A stretch of DNA of 5,515 bases, taken from Coriobacteriia bacterium (GTDB lineage: Bacteria > Actinomycetota > Coriobacteriia > Anaerosomatales > JAHIQC01). Location of the stretch: NCBI GenBank assembly GCA_030653635.1, contig JAURYZ010000249.1:1-5515 (forward strand), written 5' to 3'. The notes under the pieces are model-generated. The model ran no database searches. It worked only from the letters and a program-made list of their open reading frames with translations, and was not told where the DNA came from. Of this stretch, positions 5,126-5,515 are shown piece by piece. A program made the position numbers and the translations under genes. Each line of letters opens with the position of its first letter. Positions within the stretch are counted from its first letter, which is position 1.

Positions 5126-5515
5126 CTAAGTGGTTTCGAGCGGCATGATTCGCGCCGCGACCTCGGAGTTTTGAGTGTTGATTGTGATGATCGCGACCGA
5201 TGCTGGCAGCTGGCCTCGGGGATGCGACGCTGACCCGGGATTTAGTTCGAGGCGACCGTGCGATTCCCTGATCTGCGCGCGATGGGTATGCCCTGTGATG
5301 CATACCTTCGTGTCTTTCGGCAGCGCCTCGATGTGGAGGTTGGCCGGCTCATGCACCACGGCGAACCGAACGCCACCCAGCATAGGCGTCGCCTGCGACC
5401 GCACTGTGGAGCCGAGATGGCAGGAGTCCATGTTGCCCAGCACGGCCGTGAGCGGCGCCAGTGCCTCGAGTTCGAGCAGGACTTGTGCCGATCCGATGTC
5501 GCCAGCATGAATGAT
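5126..5515 (-). CDS. YfcE/MJ0936-family metallophosphoesterase (partial, N terminus outside the window)
   Basis: The frame is open from the right edge to TAG 5128-5126, giving 129 residues of a calcineurin-like phosphoesterase. In order: IIHAGDIGS at the edge with the metal-binding Asp, AVLGNMD (GNxD block), FAVVHEPAN with the next metal-ligand His, CITGHTHRAQ (GHTH block) and LNPGSASHPRG, which is highly typical of the MJ0936/YfcE phosphodiesterase family. These are soluble metal-dependent (often Mn or Ni) enzymes that cleave phosphodiesters in vitro; their physiological substrate is usually unknown. The missing part should be only about 20-30 residues with the first DxH block. The GTG at 5443-5441 is an internal valine codon, not a start, because the conserved HAGD block lies upstream of it. 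The usual Gly after the VVH histidine is Glu here. The gene is separated from usp by 264 bases, so a shared operon is unlikely. Confidence 0.9.
   Translation of the reverse strand: MIHAGDIGSAQVLLELEALAPLTAVLGNMDSCHLGSTVRSQATPMLGGVRFAVVHEPANLHIEALPKDTKVCITGHTHRAQIRESHGRLELNPGSASHPRGQLPASVAIITINTQNSEVAARIMPLETT

Noticed and set aside
4613..5233. Plus-strand open frame of 206 codons
   Set aside because: It runs antisense to the Usp gene and into the metallophosphoesterase gene. Its translation has no recognisable motif, and both antisense genes are secure.
5126..5443. The metallophosphoesterase as a complete 105-residue protein starting at GTG 5443
   Set aside because: The frame continues upstream with the conserved IIHAGDIGS block, so the GTG is an internal Val and the gene is cut by the window edge.

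Overview
The window is a GC-rich bacterial chromosome segment with dense genes, short gaps and strong Shine-Dalgarno (SD) sites. One SD, AAGGAGGTG, is almost a full complement of a typical 16S rRNA 3' end. Together with the gene families, this suggests a Gram-positive lineage, most likely a high-GC actinobacterium. That placement is an inference from style and could be wrong at phylum level. I see no tRNA, rRNA, CRISPR array, insertion sequence or phage gene.

Layout. Positions 1-134 hold the last 43 codons of a plus-strand membrane protein, probably an EamA/DMT permease. A possible -10 box and a clear SD precede pgi (189-1835, plus), a complete stand-alone glucose-6-phosphate isomerase of the type usually found as the second half of transaldolase/PGI fusion proteins. 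A 192-bp convergent gap (1836-2027) holds a weak hairpin, two long hairpins with different stems but the same seven-base loop (GGGACGT), and a bidirectional Rho-independent terminator.

On the minus strand, reading leftward, is a probable three-gene operon: a UspA-family ATP-binding protein (4367-4861), a DUF485 small membrane protein (3902-4273) and an ActP-like sodium:solute symporter (2028-3905). DUF485 and actP overlap by four bases. The UspA gene has a short leader with nested hairpins, one of which pairs its SD with an anti-SD. Upstream of it lies a repeat-rich non-coding stretch (4862-5125). Beyond that, 5126-5515 is the C-terminal 129 residues of a minus-strand YfcE/MJ0936-type metallophosphoesterase that runs off the window.

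How the genes fit together. The operon looks like a Na+-coupled monocarboxylate (acetate-type) uptake system with its usual small DUF485 partner and a nucleotide-binding Usp protein that may act as an energy sensor for the transporter (inference). pgi belongs to central sugar metabolism and is a convergent neighbour, not part of that operon. No clearly new multi-gene system is visible. The most unusual signals are the paired same-loop hairpins, the structured UspA leader, the extracytoplasmic insertion in the symporter, and the motif order in the PGI.
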